From Anthoceros angustus (lineage: Eukaryota; Streptophyta; Anthocerotopsida; Anthocerotales; Anthocerotaceae), in assembly GCA_010909165.1 (NCBI GenBank), contig MU008161.1:2108001-2172000 (forward strand): 64,000 bases of DNA, given 5' to 3'. Made by a program: the position numbers and the translations under genes. Within the stretch, counting starts at the first letter, position 1. The number at the start of each line of letters is the position of its first letter. This document shows, piece by piece, positions 63,038 to 64,000 of the stretch. Under the pieces are notes generated by a model. That model did not search any database, was not told the DNA's origin, and saw nothing but the letters and a program-made list of their open reading frames with translations.

Positions 63038-63117
63038 GTTGACATGGCCGAGTTGGTCTAAGGCGCCAGATTAAGGTTCTGGTCCGAAAGGGCATGGGTT
63101 CGAATCCCATTGTCAAC
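63038..63117 (+). tRNA. tRNA-Leu (anticodon AAG)
   Basis: 80-nt class II cloverleaf. The acceptor stem GTTGACA pairs with TGTCAAC. D-arm region GGCCGAGTTGGTCTAAGGC, anticodon stem CCAGA/TCTGG around loop TTAAGGT (anticodon AAG), long variable arm (TCCGAAAGGGC), T-arm ATGGG-TTCGAAT-CCCAT. No intron. AAG is a eukaryotic nuclear Leu anticodon (modified to IAG), so this should be a nuclear tRNA gene. Confidence 0.94.
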
Positions 63118-64000
63118 AGATACTTACGCATTTTCTCTCGATCTTTTCCTCACTTTTTTGCGTTTCTCAAAAAGACAAACCGCAACCGTGCTCTCGTGCA
63201 AAACTTTCCAGATTCCGGCAAAGCAATTTATAAGGCCACCTCTCCCTCTCACTCAACTGAATACTGCGCATCATGGAATGCTTTTTCTGTGCTAGTCGAA
63301 GGGCAACTCTGAAATTTGATAAGGTACCTAGTGCCTTTGCTGATTTAGGCCAAGAGTAAGCTAGCGGACTGTAGTTGTGGGTTTTTTGCATCTCGTTCCT
63401 TTTTATGAACTTCATCGCACTTCTTTCCTGCAACCCACTGCGAGTCACTTTCAGCACAAAGGGATTCGTGTGTCCATGAAGAGGCTCATGCCCCAGCGTT
63501 GTGAATTTGTTGTCAGGCTTTCCCTCAAATATAATTCTTGCCTTGCATCCTTGACAAGTCTCTGGGCTCTCTGATAAGCAAGTCTTGAGGTTCTGCTGCT
63601 GTAGCCTCGACCACGAGGGGACTTGATCACGACATACCTTAGCCACCAAACAATGTCATGAGTTTCACAAAACCTCTGCATATAATTTTACCACCCTCTC
63701 CGCATCACATGGGTCTTCCAGAGCCACATGGTGCCGGTGGGTTCACTTCACATCTTCCGGACATCTGTGCAGCAGTGAGGTTAACAGACAGGTTCAAAGA
63801 GGTGGTACGTGGTGCAGGGGCCGAAATTCGGTCCAAATCTCATATCCTGAAATGGGACACAAGTAGGAAAGAGTAAGGTGGCAGTTGATGTCGGGGCCAC
63901 ACTCATGTGGCCCCGACAAAACCTGGCATTCTATTACAGCGTGGAGCACAAAAATGCTTAATAGTAGTTCACAAACAGATCGGAGCCTCTCATCAGGGCA
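63118..64000. other. Window end, no gene supported
   Basis: A minus frame at 63167-63649 is open for 160 codons but shows no family features. The last 300 bases contain a near-palindrome of gtcggggccacactcatgtg / cacatgagtgtggccccgac (about 63890-63918, arms overlapping at catgtg). Genes extending past the edge cannot be excluded. Confidence 0.35.

Noticed and set aside
63167-63649. 160-codon minus-strand frame
   Set aside because: No domain, no supporting context, and composition close to the surrounding non-coding DNA.
1-64000. CRISPR arrays, bacterial operons or prophage
   Set aside because: The tandem repeats have no spacer architecture. Genes are eukaryotic with GT-AG introns and no Shine-Dalgarno-linked operons.

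Overview
The window looks like nuclear DNA of a land plant. It carries two long PLS-type pentatricopeptide repeat (PPR) genes plus PPR debris, a chloroplast-type aspartate aminotransferase, a plant-type neutral ceramidase, a LEC14B-like WD40 gene and an RBBP6/PQT3-like DWNN ubiquitin ligase. Multi-exon genes have short GT-AG introns (roughly 30-340 bp, most near 80-120). Several gene families here are unusual for seed plants: a canonical CDC25 rhodanese phosphatase, an ISN1-type IMP 5'-nucleotidase and a caspase-like fragment. I therefore infer a non-seed plant (bryophyte, lycophyte or fern), but I cannot name the species.

Layout. 1-6.1 kb is a degenerate repeat block: a 1.84-kb direct repeat followed by three tandem copies (about 780 bp each) of a DDE-integrase-like fragment. 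6.7-13 kb holds a broken PPR fragment, an mARC/MOSC gene (+), the CDC25 gene (+) and an intronless nucleoredoxin (-). 13.1-16.4 kb is repeats: LINE 3' ends, a foldback element of about 0.9 kb and minisatellites. A tRNA-Thr(UGU) follows. 16.5-22.3 kb carries PPR gene 1 (-) and ISN1 (-). 22.4-25.9 kb is tandem and dispersed repeats. 26.4-37.6 kb is the gene-dense core: aspartate aminotransferase (+), neutral ceramidase (+), PPR gene 2 (+), a VOC/glyoxalase-like gene (+) and TSPO (-). 37.7-42.3 kb is repeats. 43.3-57 kb has the LEC14B-like gene (+), a PPR fragment, a mitotic-type cyclin (-) and RBBP6/PQT3-like (-). 58-64 kb is mostly non-genic, with a Ty3/gypsy integrase relic, the caspase-like relic (-) and a tRNA-Leu(AAG).

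There is no operon-like functional grouping. Two cell-cycle genes (CDC25 phosphatase and a cyclin) and a ubiquitin ligase share the window, but they are 38 kb or more apart and I infer no linkage. The two PPR genes are close paralogues. Exon coordinates were worked out by hand from reading-frame continuity, GT-AG sites and family conservation. They have not been checked against transcripts.
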